From: Meiothermus sp. Pnk-1
GTDB taxonomy: Bacteria; Deinococcota; Deinococci; Deinococcales; Thermaceae
NCBI RefSeq assembly: GCF_003226535.1
Contig: NZ_QKOB01000002.1
Span: forward strand, 62,001-126,000
Reading direction: 5' to 3'
Length of the DNA stretch: 64,000 nt
Both the position numbers and the translations under genes were made by a program. Shown piece by piece: positions 48,015 to 57,970 of this stretch. The notes under the pieces are model-generated. The model searched no databases. It was not told where the DNA came from and was given only the letters and a program-made list of their open reading frames with translations. Position 1 is the stretch's first letter, and every line of letters begins with the position of its first letter.

Positions 48015-49109
48015 ATGCCTAGGGCAAAACGCACCGAACTGCTCTACGCGCTGCTGTTCACGGCCCCCTTTTTGCTCTACCTGCTGGTGTTTCATGGCTA
48101 TGCCTTTGTGCGCGCGGTCTTTTTCAGCCTGACCAACAAAGATCTGTTCAATGCCCCGAGCTTTGTGGGCCTAGCCAACTACGTCTATTTGTTTCGCGAC
48201 GAACGCTTTTTGTTGGCCTTGCAGCACTCGGTTTCTTTCACCTTGGTGGTGACGGTCTTGCAGACCTTTTTGGCACTGGTGATGGCCGCCATCGTCAACC
48301 AAAAAATCCGCGGGATCATCTTTTTCCGAACCGTCTACTATGTGCCCAGCATTCTTTCCTCGGCGGCGGTGACGCTCATCGCCATCTGGTTCTTTCAGCG
48401 CAACGGCTTCCTCAACTCCATCATCGGCTGGTTCGGCGCTCACGGGCCGGTGATCCTGGCCTTCCTGGGCATCTTCGCCCTGGCGCAAGCCGTCCAGGTC
48501 GTGTGGGAGCGCTCGAGGGGACTCCCGGTGAGCGTCTTCGACCCGGCTTTGGCCAGCCTATCGCTTTTGGTGGCCATCGCCGGGAGCTGGATCCTCTGCG
48601 CCTTGGGGTGGGTGACCCCCCGCGAAGCGGCCCCCTTTGACCTGGCCTGGCTTTCCGAGACCCGCAGCTTTTTGGGTATCCCCATCCCGCTTTGGGCCAT
48701 CATCCTCCTCAACACCTTCACCACCATCCCTACCTTGATGCTGATCTTTCTGGCGGGCTTGCAGGACATTCCCAGGAGCGTCTACGAAGCGGCGTCCATC
48801 GACGGGGCCACCCCGGTGCAGCAGTTTTTTCACATCACCGTGCCGATGCTACGCCCGGTGACCTTTTTGGTAGTCACCCTCTCTCTGATCGGAACCCTAC
48901 AGATGTTCGACCAGGTGGCCCTCTTGGGCAACGCCTCTTCCCTGGATTCCATCATCACCCTGGCCTATTTCGTCTACAACAACGTCTTCAACTCCAACGT
49001 GCCCGGCAACGTGGGAATCGCTTCGGCGGCGGCGCTGTTTTTGGCGTTGCTGACCTTTGCCATCGTGGGGCTACAGCGGCTGTTCGGCATCTCCGAGAAA
49101 GGGTACTGA
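48015..49109 (+). CDS. ABC sugar permease (MalF-like) with inserted segment
   Basis: A 364-residue permease. The N-terminal helix, GLANYVYLFRDERFLLALQHSV and the EAA loop (YEAASIDGATPVQQFFHITVPMLRPVTF) are normal for CUT1 permeases. Between about residues 135 and 225 there is extra sequence with additional hydrophobic helices (ILAFLGIFALAQAVQVVW, ALASLSLLVAIAGSWILC), making it about 70 residues longer than usual UgpA-type permeases. The partner permease also carries an insertion. Confidence 0.9.
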   Translation: MPRAKRTELLYALLFTAPFLLYLLVFHGYAFVRAVFFSLTNKDLFNAPSFVGLANYVYLFRDERFLLALQHSVSFTLVVTVLQTFLALVMAAIVNQKIRGIIFFRTVYYVPSILSSAAVTLIAIWFFQRNGFLNSIIGWFGAHGPVILAFLGIFALAQAVQVVWERSRGLPVSVFDPALASLSLLVAIAGSWILCALGWVTPREAAPFDLAWLSETRSFLGIPIPLWAIILLNTFTTIPTLMLIFLAGLQDIPRSVYEAASIDGATPVQQFFHITVPMLRPVTFLVVTLSLIGTLQMFDQVALLGNASSLDSIITLAYFVYNNVFNSNVPGNVGIASAAALFLALLTFAIVGLQRLFGISEKGY

Positions 49110-49125
49110 CCTCTAAGGAGGCGAC

Positions 49126-50493
49126 ATGGCAGCGCAGATCGCTCGACCCAAAGCCAAGCTCGACGAGCGCTTTCTGGCCCGCCGGCGCTGGGCCAGGGTG
49201 GGCTGGGTGTACGGGGCCATGCTGGCCCTGACGGTATTCTTTATTGGCCCTTTCTACGTAGCCTTTCTGGGCAGCCTCAAGGACAACCCGCTCGAGTACC
49301 CCTTCCGTTACTACTTCGCCCAGCTCCAGCCGGCCAACTGGGCGGCGGCCTGGCGATTGGGGCAGCAGGGGGCGGGTAACCCGTGGACTGGGGGGTTTGC
49401 GCCAGGGGCCAGGGTCCCCTTTGAGGTGGCCTATTTCGTGCCCCGTGACCAGCAGCCTGTGCCCCCCACCGTGGTGGTCCCCACCCGCCGCGCCGGGGCC
49501 GGCCTGAGTGCGGTGCTGGTTGAGGTTCAGGCCTCGCAGTACGCCAAAGTTTCGCCGGTGGAGGAGGTGAGCCGGACCCCCGCTGTGGTGGACGGCGAGC
49601 CTGGCCAGATCGTGCGCTACAGGTTCACGGTGACCTATCCCGGCTCTGGGCCCAAGGCCCCCCGCCTCCCGCTCGACGTGGAGGCCCCCCGCACCCAGCG
49701 CTTCTACGACGCCACCCTAGACCCCAACCGCCTGGAGCGCCGGGGCCGGGTGGCCAGCTGGGACAGCATCACCCCGGGCTTTTTCGGCTACACCTTCCGC
49801 AACTACCTGCGGGTCTTTAACGAAGCCCGCAACCCCGATACGCTCGAGAGCCTCTTCCTGCGCTGGACGGCCAATACCTTCTTCGTGGCCATCGCGGCGG
49901 TGGTCATCAACCTGATCTTCGCCTCGATGGCGGGTTACGCCTTAGCGCGGATGTACTTGCCCGGCAAGAACCTGATCTTCGGGGCTATCATCCTCTTGCT
50001 GGCGGTTCCCGCCCAGGTCACCTTTATCTCCAACTACCTGGTCCTGCGCGATCTGGGGTTGATAGGGGCGCTATGGGGGCTGATCATATGGATTGGCATT
50101 GACATGGCCCGGGTGTTTCTGATGAAGCAGTTCTTCGAGAGCATCCCCCGCGAGATCGAGGAGGCGGCGCTGATCGACGGGGCCACCCCCCTGGTCACCT
50201 TCTTCCGCATCATCCTGCCGATGGCCACCCCGGCGTTGGGGGCCCTCACCATCCTGACCTTCCAGGGGGTGTGGAACGAGTTCTTCAAGGCCACGGTGAT
50301 CCTCTCGGCGCAGCAAAACAACTACACCCTGCCCCTGGGGCTCAACTTCTTCCGCAGCTCCTACGGGGTGCAGGGGGACTGGGGAGCGATGCTGGCCAGC
50401 GCTTTCCTCTCCATGATCCCGGTGGTGATCCTGTTCGTGGTGTTCCAGCGCTACTTTGTCGAGGGGGTTTCGACCAGCGCGGTGAAGGGCTAG
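49126..50493 (+). CDS. ABC sugar permease (MalG-like) with large extracytoplasmic insertion
   Basis: A 455-residue permease, compared with about 280 for usual MalG. TM1 (YGAMLALTVFFIGPFYVAFLGSLKD) is followed by about 170 residues without helices and rich in beta-type sequence (VPFEVAYFVPRD, PTVVVPTRRAG, VRYRFTVTYPG), then the normal core resumes at NTFFVAIAAVVINLIFASMAGYALARM. The EAA loop is EIEEAALIDGATPLVTFFRIILPMATP. The insertion should lie outside the inner membrane and could dock the binding protein. No ATPase gene is present; a shared MsiK/MalK-type ATPase is likely. Confidence 0.9.
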   Translation: MAAQIARPKAKLDERFLARRRWARVGWVYGAMLALTVFFIGPFYVAFLGSLKDNPLEYPFRYYFAQLQPANWAAAWRLGQQGAGNPWTGGFAPGARVPFEVAYFVPRDQQPVPPTVVVPTRRAGAGLSAVLVEVQASQYAKVSPVEEVSRTPAVVDGEPGQIVRYRFTVTYPGSGPKAPRLPLDVEAPRTQRFYDATLDPNRLERRGRVASWDSITPGFFGYTFRNYLRVFNEARNPDTLESLFLRWTANTFFVAIAAVVINLIFASMAGYALARMYLPGKNLIFGAIILLLAVPAQVTFISNYLVLRDLGLIGALWGLIIWIGIDMARVFLMKQFFESIPREIEEAALIDGATPLVTFFRIILPMATPALGALTILTFQGVWNEFFKATVILSAQQNNYTLPLGLNFFRSSYGVQGDWGAMLASAFLSMIPVVILFVVFQRYFVEGVSTSAVKG

Positions 50494-50629
50494 GGGTCTG
50501 GTAACAAGAGCCAGGAGAGGATACCCACCCCGTTCCGCGCACGGCGTGTGGCTCCGAACATCACGTTACCCGTGCCCTGGGCGTCTCCCTCGAGCTCGGC
50601 CCCACTAGCGGTGAATAAGAGGTTTTTCT

Positions 50630-52468
50630 ATGCTGCCACTCAAAGAAGACGATACATACGCGGTGCTTTCCGAACAAGGCATGGTGGTGGAGCGCGAGGA
50701 GGGCTTCTATCGCCACGATACCCGTTATCTGTCGCGCTATCGCTGGAACCTGCCGGGCTTTGCGCTCTTGCTTTCCGAGACTCCCCGCCCGGACCGGTTG
50801 CTACAACACTGGGCCCTCATCGTGGGTCCGGATCAGAAGGTGGGCTTGCGCCGCGAATTGGTGATGCTGCGGGGGGGGTTTCGCGAGCAGCTCCAGCTGG
50901 AAAACACCTCGCTCGAGCCCCATACCCTCGAGCTCTCCCTCGAGGCCGCGGCGGACTTCGCGGACTTGTTCGAGGCCCGTGGATGGCACCGGGTGACCCG
51001 CAAGGTCACGGGGTTCTCCTACACTTCTGAGGACGGCCTCGAGGTCGCCACCCGCCTGGAAACCCAACCCGCGGCCCCCGATGGCCGCTGGAAGCTCGAG
51101 CTAAAGCCCCATGAAAAGGCCAGGATCGCCGTGGAAGCCCGCTTCGAGGGCCCTTTCGATACCCACGGCCGCGCGCTGCCCAGCTACGAGGAGTGGATCC
51201 AGCGCTTTCCCCTGCACCTCTTTAGCGGGTGCAGCCAGCAGGTCTTGGAGCAGGCCCTCACCGATTTACGGGCGCTGCTATTCTCTCTCCCCGAGGGGCT
51301 GTACCCGGCGGCGGGCATCCCCTGGTACGTCTGCCCCTTTGGCCGCGACGGCCTGCTCACCGCCTACATGGTGCTGCCTTGGGGGGCGGAGGTCGCCAAG
51401 GGGGTGCTCACCTACCTCGCCAAGCACCAGGGCAAGGAGGTAGACCCGTTTCGCGACGAGGCTCCCGGCAAAATCCTCCACGAGGTGAGGCTGGGCGAAC
51501 TCTCCCGGACTGGAAAGCTCCCTTTTGGCCGCTACTACGGCACGGTGGACGCCACGCCGCTGTTCGTGATCCTTTTGGAGCGCTACTGGCACGATACCGG
51601 GGATCTGGCGTTTGTCCGGCAGCTACAGCCCAACTGGGAGGCGGCCCTTTCCTGGATGACCACCTACGCTGACCCCGACGGGGATGGACTGTTGGAGTTT
51701 TTGCCCAACGAGAAGGGCCTCACCGTGCAATCCTGGAAGGATTCGGGCGATTCGCAAAGCCATCAGGACGGTTCGCTGGCCAAGGGGGCGATTACCGTAA
51801 GCGAGGTGCAGGGCTATGCCTACGCCGCCTACCGGGCCGCCGCCGGGTTCTACCGGGCCCTGGGGCAGCCGGAGCTGGCCCGGGGCTGGGAGGCCAGGGC
51901 GGAGCAGATCAAAGAACTCTTCCACCAGAGATTCTGGCTGCCCGAACTAGCGACCTACGCCCTGGCGCTGGATGGGGAGAAAAAGCCGCTCCGGGTCCTC
52001 TCCTCTAACCCTGGCCACCTGTTGTGGAGCGGCATCGTTCCCTCGGAGGTTGCTCCGGCGTTGGTCCGAACCATGTTTTCGCCGGCGCTTTGGAGCGGTT
52101 GGGGCTTGCGTACCTTGGGTGCGGGCGAGGTACGTTACAATCCGCTCTCTTACCACAACGGCTCGGTCTGGCCACACGATACCGCGATCTTTGCCGGGGG
52201 GTTGGCCCGCTACGGCTTCCACCGGGAGGCGCAAGAAGTAGCCGAGGCCTTGTTCCGCCTGGCGATGAGCCAGCGCGACCGGCGCCTACCGGAGCTGGTG
52301 GGCGGCTACGAGCGGCATCAGGGGGAACCGCCCGTGCCCTATCCGGCGGCCTGCCGCCCGCAAGCGTGGGACGCGGCAGCGGTGGTGTACCTGCTGCGGG
52401 TGGTGTGGGGGATGGAACCTGGGGTGAGGGCCGAGCCACCCCGGGAGGGGTTGTTGCGCCCGGCTTAA
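50630..52468 (+). CDS. Glycogen debranching / amylo-alpha-1,6-glucosidase family protein
   Basis: A 612-residue protein. The N-terminal 200 residues are a GDE_N_bis-like beta domain ([36 protein letters not shown]). The (alpha/alpha)6 catalytic domain follows: [54 protein letters not shown] and [17 protein letters not shown]. It probably trims alpha-glucans or related glycosides. It lies 136 bases after the ABC permeases and may use the imported sugar. The cytoplasmic location is inferred from the lack of a signal peptide. Confidence 0.88.
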   Translation: MLPLKEDDTYAVLSEQGMVVEREEGFYRHDTRYLSRYRWNLPGFALLLSETPRPDRLLQHWALIVGPDQKVGLRRELVMLRGGFREQLQLENTSLEPHTLELSLEAAADFADLFEARGWHRVTRKVTGFSYTSEDGLEVATRLETQPAAPDGRWKLELKPHEKARIAVEARFEGPFDTHGRALPSYEEWIQRFPLHLFSGCSQQVLEQALTDLRALLFSLPEGLYPAAGIPWYVCPFGRDGLLTAYMVLPWGAEVAKGVLTYLAKHQGKEVDPFRDEAPGKILHEVRLGELSRTGKLPFGRYYGTVDATPLFVILLERYWHDTGDLAFVRQLQPNWEAALSWMTTYADPDGDGLLEFLPNEKGLTVQSWKDSGDSQSHQDGSLAKGAITVSEVQGYAYAAYRAAAGFYRALGQPELARGWEARAEQIKELFHQRFWLPELATYALALDGEKKPLRVLSSNPGHLLWSGIVPSEVAPALVRTMFSPALWSGWGLRTLGAGEVRYNPLSYHNGSVWPHDTAIFAGGLARYGFHREAQEVAEALFRLAMSQRDRRLPELVGGYERHQGEPPVPYPAACRPQAWDAAAVVYLLRVVWGMEPGVRAEPPREGLLRPA

Positions 52469-53229
52469 ACCGGCCTTCCGGCCATCATGAAGCTGGCGGT
52501 CATCCCCCCGTCCACGGGGAGGATGGCCCCGGTGATGAAGCTGGCCCGCTCCGAGGCCAGAAACACTACCGCCTGGGCCACCTCGCTGGGCTGCCCCAAC
52601 CGCCGCAGGGCGTGCAGGTCTTCCCAGTCGCGCAAGGTTCGTTGCGGGTCCTGGGAAGCCGCGATGGCTTCCAATACCCCTTCGGTTGCGATGGCCCCTG
52701 GGGCTACCGCGTTCACCCGGATGCCCAGGGGGGCTAAGTCGAGCGCTAAGGAGCGGGTGAGGTTGATCAGTCCGCCCTTCGAGGCGTTGTAGGAGGCGTT
52801 CTCCTGTTCGGCGAACAACCCCTGCACGCTCGCTACGTTCACGATGGCCCCCCCGCCGGCCTTAGCCATCTCCCGCGCCGCCAATGCCGAGAGGTGCATG
52901 GGAGCGGTCAGGTTGACCTCGAGCACCCGCCGCCAGGCCTCGAGCCCCACCCGCAAGGCCGAGCCCGCCGCGGCGATGGCAGCGTTGTTGACCAGCACGT
53001 CGAGCCGGCCCCAGACCCCCACCGCCCCCTGTACGAAGCGCTCTCGGTCGCCCTCGTCAGCGATATCGGCCTGTAAGGCAAAAGCCCCCCAGCTTTGGGC
53101 CAACTCCTGAATCTCGGGCCGCAGGTCGCACACCGCCAACCGTGCCCCTTCCTGGGCGAACAGCTCGGCGATGGCCCGCCCGATACCCCGGGCGGCCCCG
53201 GTTACCAAGACGACTTTACCTTGAAACAT
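52465..53229 (-). CDS. Short-chain dehydrogenase/reductase
   Basis: A 254-residue classical SDR with TGAARGIG (residues 10-17), NNAAIA, the Ser in [13 protein letters not shown], and the C-terminal [17 protein letters not shown]. Asp in VCDLRPE favours NAD+. The substrate is unknown. TACACT lies seven bases before the ATG at 53229, a leaderless pattern that fixes the start. It is convergent with the debranching enzyme, overlapping by four bases. Confidence 0.92.
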   Translation of the reverse strand: MFQGKVVLVTGAARGIGRAIAELFAQEGARLAVCDLRPEIQELAQSWGAFALQADIADEGDRERFVQGAVGVWGRLDVLVNNAAIAAAGSALRVGLEAWRRVLEVNLTAPMHLSALAAREMAKAGGGAIVNVASVQGLFAEQENASYNASKGGLINLTRSLALDLAPLGIRVNAVAPGAIATEGVLEAIAASQDPQRTLRDWEDLHALRRLGQPSEVAQAVVFLASERASFITGAILPVDGGMTASFMMAGRPV

Positions 53230-53261
53230 AGGACCCAGTGTATACCTGGCGCAACCGCCGG

Positions 53262-53909
53262 TTAACCGGCTTCCACCTCGTCGGCGGTAAGGGCCTCGGC
53301 CCAGCGCTCGAGGTGGGCGGCGTCCCCTACCGTGATGGCATAGCCCTCCTCGAGCCCCTCGGGAAAGGCCAGCCGGGTGATCGAGGTGTTTTGGATGCGA
53401 AAGCGCCGCCAGGTATCGCCCTCTAGGTTCAGCGCCAGCTTGAGCGCCGCCCGGATCACCCCGCCGTGGGTCACGATCAAGAGCCGGCTCGAGGGCAGCT
53501 CGCGCAAAAAGGCTTCGACCCGGCGGCTCACCTCGGCCATGCTCTCGCCCTGGGGCCGGGGGGTGTTCCAAGGGTCGGCCCGCACCGCCCGCACATAGTC
53601 GGGAAAGCGGGCTTCGATTTCGCTTTGCAACAGCCCTTGCAAGACTCCAGAGTTGATCTCCCGGATGCGGGGGTCCAGGTAGATGGGCATCTCCAGAGCC
53701 TGGGCGATGGGCCGGGCAGTCTCCTGGGCCCGTTCCAAGTCGGAGCTGTAGAGTTTGTCAAAGGTTACCCCGCTGGCCCGCAGCCGCTCGGCCAAGCGAA
53801 AGGTCTGGCCTACCCCCCGGGGCGAGAGCGGGACGTTGAGCTGCCCCTGGTGCCGTCCCTCGGCGTTCCAGGTGGTTTCCCCGTGCCGGACCAACCAGAG
53901 TTCCTTCAT
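53262..53909 (-). CDS. Histidine phosphatase family protein
   Basis: A 215-residue phosphatase of the phosphoglycerate mutase / alpha-ribazole phosphatase branch. The phospho-His motif is [10 protein letters not shown] (residues 6-15) and the second catalytic His lies in [27 protein letters not shown] and [10 protein letters not shown] are typical. The substrate cannot be set from sequence. It follows purM on the same strand, 29 bases downstream. Confidence 0.9.
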   Translation of the reverse strand: MKELWLVRHGETTWNAEGRHQGQLNVPLSPRGVGQTFRLAERLRASGVTFDKLYSSDLERAQETARPIAQALEMPIYLDPRIREINSGVLQGLLQSEIEARFPDYVRAVRADPWNTPRPQGESMAEVSRRVEAFLRELPSSRLLIVTHGGVIRAALKLALNLEGDTWRRFRIQNTSITRLAFPEGLEEGYAITVGDAAHLERWAEALTADEVEAG

Positions 53910-53938
53910 AACGCGCTAGGCGCGGCTGCGGTCGGGGT

Positions 53939-54946
53939 TCACAAGACCCTTACCCCAGCCTCCGCGGTGACTCGCCCTACACGATACCCCATGCCCAGCC
54001 TTTGCAGAGCTTGCGCCGCGTCGCTCTCCCTCACGACGATCAGGTAGCCCAGCCCCATGTTGAAAACCCGGAACATCTCGGGCAGCTCGACCTGCCCGGC
54101 CTGCTGGATCAGACGGAAGATAGGAGGAATCGGCCAGCTCCCCGTGTAGATCTCCGCTCCCAGCCCCTGGGGGAGCACCCGGGGCAGGTTTTCGTATACC
54201 CCGCCCCCGGTGATGTGGGCCATGGCCCTTACCTCCAAACCCGAGTCGAGCAGCCTGGAGACGGGCTCGAGGTAGCTCCGGTGGGGCTCGAGCAGGGCCG
54301 TGGCCAGGCTCATCCCTCCCAGCTCGGGGCGGGCTTCTTCCAGCTTCCACCCCGCGAAGACCTTGCGGGCCAGCGAGTAGCCGTTGGTGTGCAGCCCCGA
54401 GGAGGGAAGGGCCAGGAGGGCGTCGCCGGGCTCTACCCTCGAGCCGTCTACGATCCCGGACCGCTCCACCACCCCCACGATGGTACCTACCAGGTCTAAG
54501 CCGCCCGAGCGGTAAACGCCCGGCATCTCGGCGGTCTCGCCACCCAGCAAGGGAATCCCGGCGGCTTGGCAGGCCTGGGCCAACGATCCCAGAACCACTT
54601 CCAAAACTCCGGGCTCGAGCCGGGCGCTGGCTATGTAATCGAGAAAGAACAAGGGCCTGGCCCCCTGCACCAACAGGTCGTTGATGCAGTGGTGGACGAT
54701 GTCGAAGCCCAGACCTTCCCAGCGCCCGGTCTGGGCGGCGAGCAAGGTCTTGGTGCCCACCCCGTCGGTGCTGGCCACCAGCACAGGCTGCTCCAGGCTT
54801 TTGAGCCTGGAGACCTCTAGCATCCCCCCAAAGGCCCCCAGCCCCCACAGCACCTCTGGCGTATAGGTGGCTTTGATCTTGGCCGAAGCCGCTTTGATGG
54901 CCCCGGCTTTGCGCTCGATGTCGACGCCGGCGTCTTCGTACCTCAC
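53939..54946 (-). CDS. purM: Phosphoribosylformylglycinamidine cyclo-ligase
   Basis: A 335-residue AIR synthetase of purine biosynthesis. Family motifs are YEDAGVDIERKAGAIK, LVASTDGVGTKTLLA, FDIVHHCINDLLVQGARPLFFLDY, LLGGETAEMPG and ALPSSGLHTNGYSLARK, with HITGGGVYENLPRVLP for the C-terminal domain. It overlaps gatB by four bases (ATGA), so the two are translationally coupled although their pathways differ. Confidence 0.96.
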   Translation of the reverse strand: MRYEDAGVDIERKAGAIKAASAKIKATYTPEVLWGLGAFGGMLEVSRLKSLEQPVLVASTDGVGTKTLLAAQTGRWEGLGFDIVHHCINDLLVQGARPLFFLDYIASARLEPGVLEVVLGSLAQACQAAGIPLLGGETAEMPGVYRSGGLDLVGTIVGVVERSGIVDGSRVEPGDALLALPSSGLHTNGYSLARKVFAGWKLEEARPELGGMSLATALLEPHRSYLEPVSRLLDSGLEVRAMAHITGGGVYENLPRVLPQGLGAEIYTGSWPIPPIFRLIQQAGQVELPEMFRVFNMGLGYLIVVRESDAAQALQRLGMGYRVGRVTAEAGVRVL

Positions 54947-56370
54947 GCGAGCGTCACCCCAATCGCCTCGGCCAGCAGTCGCCGCACCAGATCCGGTTTG
55001 GCGGTGCCTTTGGACTCCCGCATCACCTGGCCCAGGAGGGCGTTGATGGCCTGGAGCTTGCCCCCCCGGATCTCCTCCACCACCTGCGGGTTGGCCGCCA
55101 CTACCTTTTGCACCAAGGCCTGAATGGCCCCGGCGTCGGCCAGCACCCGCAGACCGCGCTCCTCTACCAACCTCTCCGGGTCGGCCCCCTCCATCACCTC
55201 GCCCAGCAGGTTCTTGGCTACCCGGCTGGTGATCTCCCCCCGTTCCTGCAGGCCGGCGAGCTTGGCCAGGTTCTCCGGGGTGAGCCGGGTGTCCTCCACC
55301 TCGAGCCCTCGCTCGTTGAGGTAGCCTGCGACATCGGCGTTGAGCCAGTTGGCCAGGGATTGCGGATTGCCCTCATAGCGCTGGAGGGCCCGATCGAAAA
55401 AGCGAGAAAGCGAAGGGCTGTAAGCCAGAATCTCCGCGTCGTACGGGCGGATGCCCGAGGCCAAATAGCGCGCATACTTTTGCGCGGGAAGCTCGGGCAT
55501 GGCGGCTTTGATACGCTCGAGCCAGGCTTGGTCGATGTGCAAAGGCGGCAAGTCCGGCTCGGGGAAGTAGCGGTAGTCCGACTCCCGCTCCTTCGTCCGC
55601 ATCAGATAGGTTTTCCCCGCCGCCTCGTCCCAGCCCAAGGTGGCCGGCTCCACCCGGCGGCCCTGGCGCAGGAGTTCGGTCTGGCGCCTGATTTCAAACT
55701 CGAGGGCTCGAGCCACGCTCCGGAAGGAGTTCAGGTTCTTGATCTCGACCTTGGTGCCCAGCCCCTCCCCGACCCGCCGCACCGAGACGTTCACGTCGGC
55801 CCGCATCTTGCCCTCCTCGGGGTTGGCGTCAGAGATGCCCAAAGTCTGGGCGATGCTGCGGATGTGCGAGAGAAAGAGCCGCGCTTGCTCAGGGCTGCGG
55901 ATGTCGGGCTCGGTCACCATCTCGATGAGGGGGGCCCCGGCCCGGTTGAGGTCGATCAGGCTATACGCGGCCCCTTCGGGGTGCAGGCTTTTCCCTGCGT
56001 CTTCCTCCAGGTGTACCCGCTTGATCCCGATGCGCTCTCCCGCGACCTCCAGATAACCGTTTTTCCCGATGGGGCGGTCGTACTGGCTGATCTGGTAGTT
56101 TTTGGGCATATCGGGGTAAAAGTAGCTTTTGCGGTGGAACTGAGTCCACCGAGCTATCTCGCACCCCAGCGCCAGCGCGAACATGATCCCGTAGTCCACC
56201 GCCTTGGCGTTCACCCGGGGCAGGACTCCCGGCAGCCCCAGATCGATGGGGTGGACGTGGGTGTTGGGGCCCTCCCCGAAATACTCAGCCGGGGTGGGGG
56301 AAAACATCTTGGTCTGAGTCTTGAGGTGAAGGTGCACCTCTAAACCCACGACGGCTTCGAAACCCGACAT
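54943..56370 (-). CDS. gatB: Aspartyl/glutamyl-tRNA amidotransferase subunit B
   Basis: A 475-residue subunit of the GatCAB complex, which converts misacylated Glu-tRNA-Gln or Asp-tRNA-Asn to the amides. It begins [21 protein letters not shown], carries [21 protein letters not shown] and [14 protein letters not shown], and has a C-terminal YqeY-like tail ([19 protein letters not shown]). GatA and GatC are not in the window. TAGAAT lies eight bases before the ATG, a leaderless start. Confidence 0.97.
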   Translation of the reverse strand: MSGFEAVVGLEVHLHLKTQTKMFSPTPAEYFGEGPNTHVHPIDLGLPGVLPRVNAKAVDYGIMFALALGCEIARWTQFHRKSYFYPDMPKNYQISQYDRPIGKNGYLEVAGERIGIKRVHLEEDAGKSLHPEGAAYSLIDLNRAGAPLIEMVTEPDIRSPEQARLFLSHIRSIAQTLGISDANPEEGKMRADVNVSVRRVGEGLGTKVEIKNLNSFRSVARALEFEIRRQTELLRQGRRVEPATLGWDEAAGKTYLMRTKERESDYRYFPEPDLPPLHIDQAWLERIKAAMPELPAQKYARYLASGIRPYDAEILAYSPSLSRFFDRALQRYEGNPQSLANWLNADVAGYLNERGLEVEDTRLTPENLAKLAGLQERGEITSRVAKNLLGEVMEGADPERLVEERGLRVLADAGAIQALVQKVVAANPQVVEEIRGGKLQAINALLGQVMRESKGTAKPDLVRRLLAEAIGVTLA

Positions 56371-56440
56371 ACGGGTTTATTCTAAGGCCAAATGCCTGCG
56401 CAAGGCTCGAGTAAAAGGGGAACGCGCGCCGGTACGGCGG

Positions 56441-57052
56441 TCCAACGGTCCGGTGCTGGACGAGTTCCCGGAGTTCTCCCGCGGCGCGCTGGAGGTGCTC
56501 AGGCAGCCTCTAGAGGATGGGGTGGTGACGGTCTCGAGGGCCAAGGCCAGCCTGACTTTTCCCGCAAAATTTTTGCTGGTGGCGGCGATGAATCCTTGCC
56601 CCTGCGGCTGGTTCGGCGACCCGGAAAGGCCCTGTAGCTGCACCCCCACCCAGCGCCTGCGCTACGTGAACCGCATCTCGGGCCCCCTGCTCGACCGCTT
56701 CGACCTGGTGGTGGAAGTCCCAAGGCTCACCCCCGCCGAACTCGCCCGCGCCCCCGAGGGGGAGTCCACCGCAGCGGTGCGAGAACGGGTGCTTGCGGCT
56801 CGAGAGAGGATGAAGGCCCGCCAAGGCCAACTGAACAGCGAACTCTTCGGTAGAGCGCTGCGCCAACACACCGCGCTGTCCCCCGCCTCCGAGGCTCTCT
56901 TGCAAGCGGCCACCAAACGCTTAGTCCTCACCGCCCGCTCCTACGACCGCATCCTGCGGGTGGCCCGCACCATCGCCGACCTCTCGAGCTCAGAACACAT
57001 TCAGGAGGCCCACCTGGCCGAGGCCATCACCTACCGCAGGAGCCTGGGGTGA
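56441..57052 (+). pseudogene. comM: 5'-truncated comM (YifB/Mg-chelatase-like ATPase)
   Basis: About 200 residues matching only the C-terminal part of ComM, a roughly 500-residue DNA helicase. It begins at the Walker B region ([20 protein letters not shown]) and keeps [36 protein letters not shown] and the C-terminal [15 protein letters not shown]. The S5-like N-terminal domain and Walker A are missing; upstream sequence is the gatB leader and does not resemble ComM. A GTG at 56453 could start a short protein, but it could not bind ATP normally. In other bacteria ComM promotes branch migration during natural transformation. Confidence 0.85.
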
Positions 57053-57102
57053 GGGCACAATGGGGCCGATCTGTTCTTCTGATTTACTGTCATACTGAAT
57101 GT

Positions 57103-57348
57103 ATGAAAGTCATCACTCAAGTCTCTCCTAGGGGGCAGATCACCCTGCCCGCTTCGGTACGCAAGGCCCTGGGCCTCAAAGCCGGGGATGCCCTGCTGCT
57201 GCGGGTGGAGGAGGGCCGGATAGTGCTGGAGCCAGCCCGGGTGCTTCCCATGGAGGCCTACACCGAGGAGCGCATCCAGGAGTTCACCCAGGCCGCTGAG
57301 GCGAGCGAGGAGGAACTGACCGCCTTCCGCAAAGCCTGGGGGTTGTAG
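57103..57348 (+). CDS. AbrB/SpoVT-type antitoxin
   Basis: An 81-residue protein with a swapped-hairpin AbrB domain at the N-terminus (ITQVSPRGQITLPASVRKAL, GDALLLRVEEGRIVLEP) and an acidic helical tail (YTEERIQEFTQAAEASEEEL). It should neutralise the PIN protein encoded next, whose start overlaps its stop by one base, and repress the operon. CATACT lies six bases before the ATG, another likely leaderless start. Confidence 0.88.
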   Translation: MKVITQVSPRGQITLPASVRKALGLKAGDALLLRVEEGRIVLEPARVLPMEAYTEERIQEFTQAAEASEEELTAFRKAWGL

Positions 57349-57782
57349 TGCGGGTGTTCCTGGACGCCAACGTGCTCTTCTCGGCAGCGCTGGGGGGCGA
57401 GGTGTTCCGGTTGATCTGGCTCTTGGCCGAGCGGGGGCGGCTCGAGCTATGTACCAGCTTGCGCTGCTGGCTGGAGGCGGAGTTCAACCTCGAGCGCAAA
57501 CGCCCCCGGGCTGCACCCCGGCTCCCCTTGCTGATGCAGCGGGTACAGCTTGTGGCAGAGCCGGAGGGAAGCGGCCCGCCCTGCGATGAGCCCCTGAAAA
57601 CCCTGTTCAAGTCGCTGCCCGATAAAGACCGCCCGGTACTGCAAGCTGCCCTCCAGGCACAAGCCCAAATCCTGCTCACCGGCGACCTCAAGCACTTTGG
57701 CCCCCTGATGCAGCGGGAAGACCTCCCCCTGCGGGTGCTGAGCCCTGGGGATTTCATTCGTCGGGTAAGGCCCGGCTCATAA
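57348..57782 (+). CDS. PIN-domain toxin
   Basis: A 144-residue PIN nuclease that starts with GTG at the antitoxin stop (TAGTG). Acidic residues are in RVFLDANVLFSAAL, CWLEAEFNLE, LPDKDRPVLQAAL and ILLTGDLKHFG. It is the second type II toxin-antitoxin pair in the window and is only distantly like the VapC at 43458. It lies between the comM fragment and an IS relic, in a decaying region. Confidence 0.87.
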   Translation: MRVFLDANVLFSAALGGEVFRLIWLLAERGRLELCTSLRCWLEAEFNLERKRPRAAPRLPLLMQRVQLVAEPEGSGPPCDEPLKTLFKSLPDKDRPVLQAALQAQAQILLTGDLKHFGPLMQREDLPLRVLSPGDFIRRVRPGS

Positions 57783-57820
57783 TACCGATTCTGACAATCC
57801 AGTCAGGCTATACTCCCTCC

Positions 57821-57970
57821 ATGGACGCCCTGGCCCTCTACCGGCAGGGCCGCTACGCCGAGGCCCTCCTGCTGGCCCACCCCGAGGGCCTACCGGGGGA
57901 GACCCTGGCCCGAGAACTCTAAGCCGCCCGGCCATCCTCGCGTGGGTGCGCCGGCTCAGCGCCCAGTACG
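57821..57970 (+). pseudogene. 5' fragment of a frameshifted gene next to the IS relic
   Basis: An ATG six bases after TATACT (57809-57814) opens a 33-codon frame (DALALYRQGRYAEALLLAHP) that stops at 57922. A shift of frame there gives SRPAILAWVRRLSAQYG, and the text ends where IS630-like sequence begins. The start resembles TPR-like N-termini of large Thermaceae regulators, but the family is not certain. It seems to be a gene broken by a frameshift and by insertion of the element. Confidence 0.5.
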
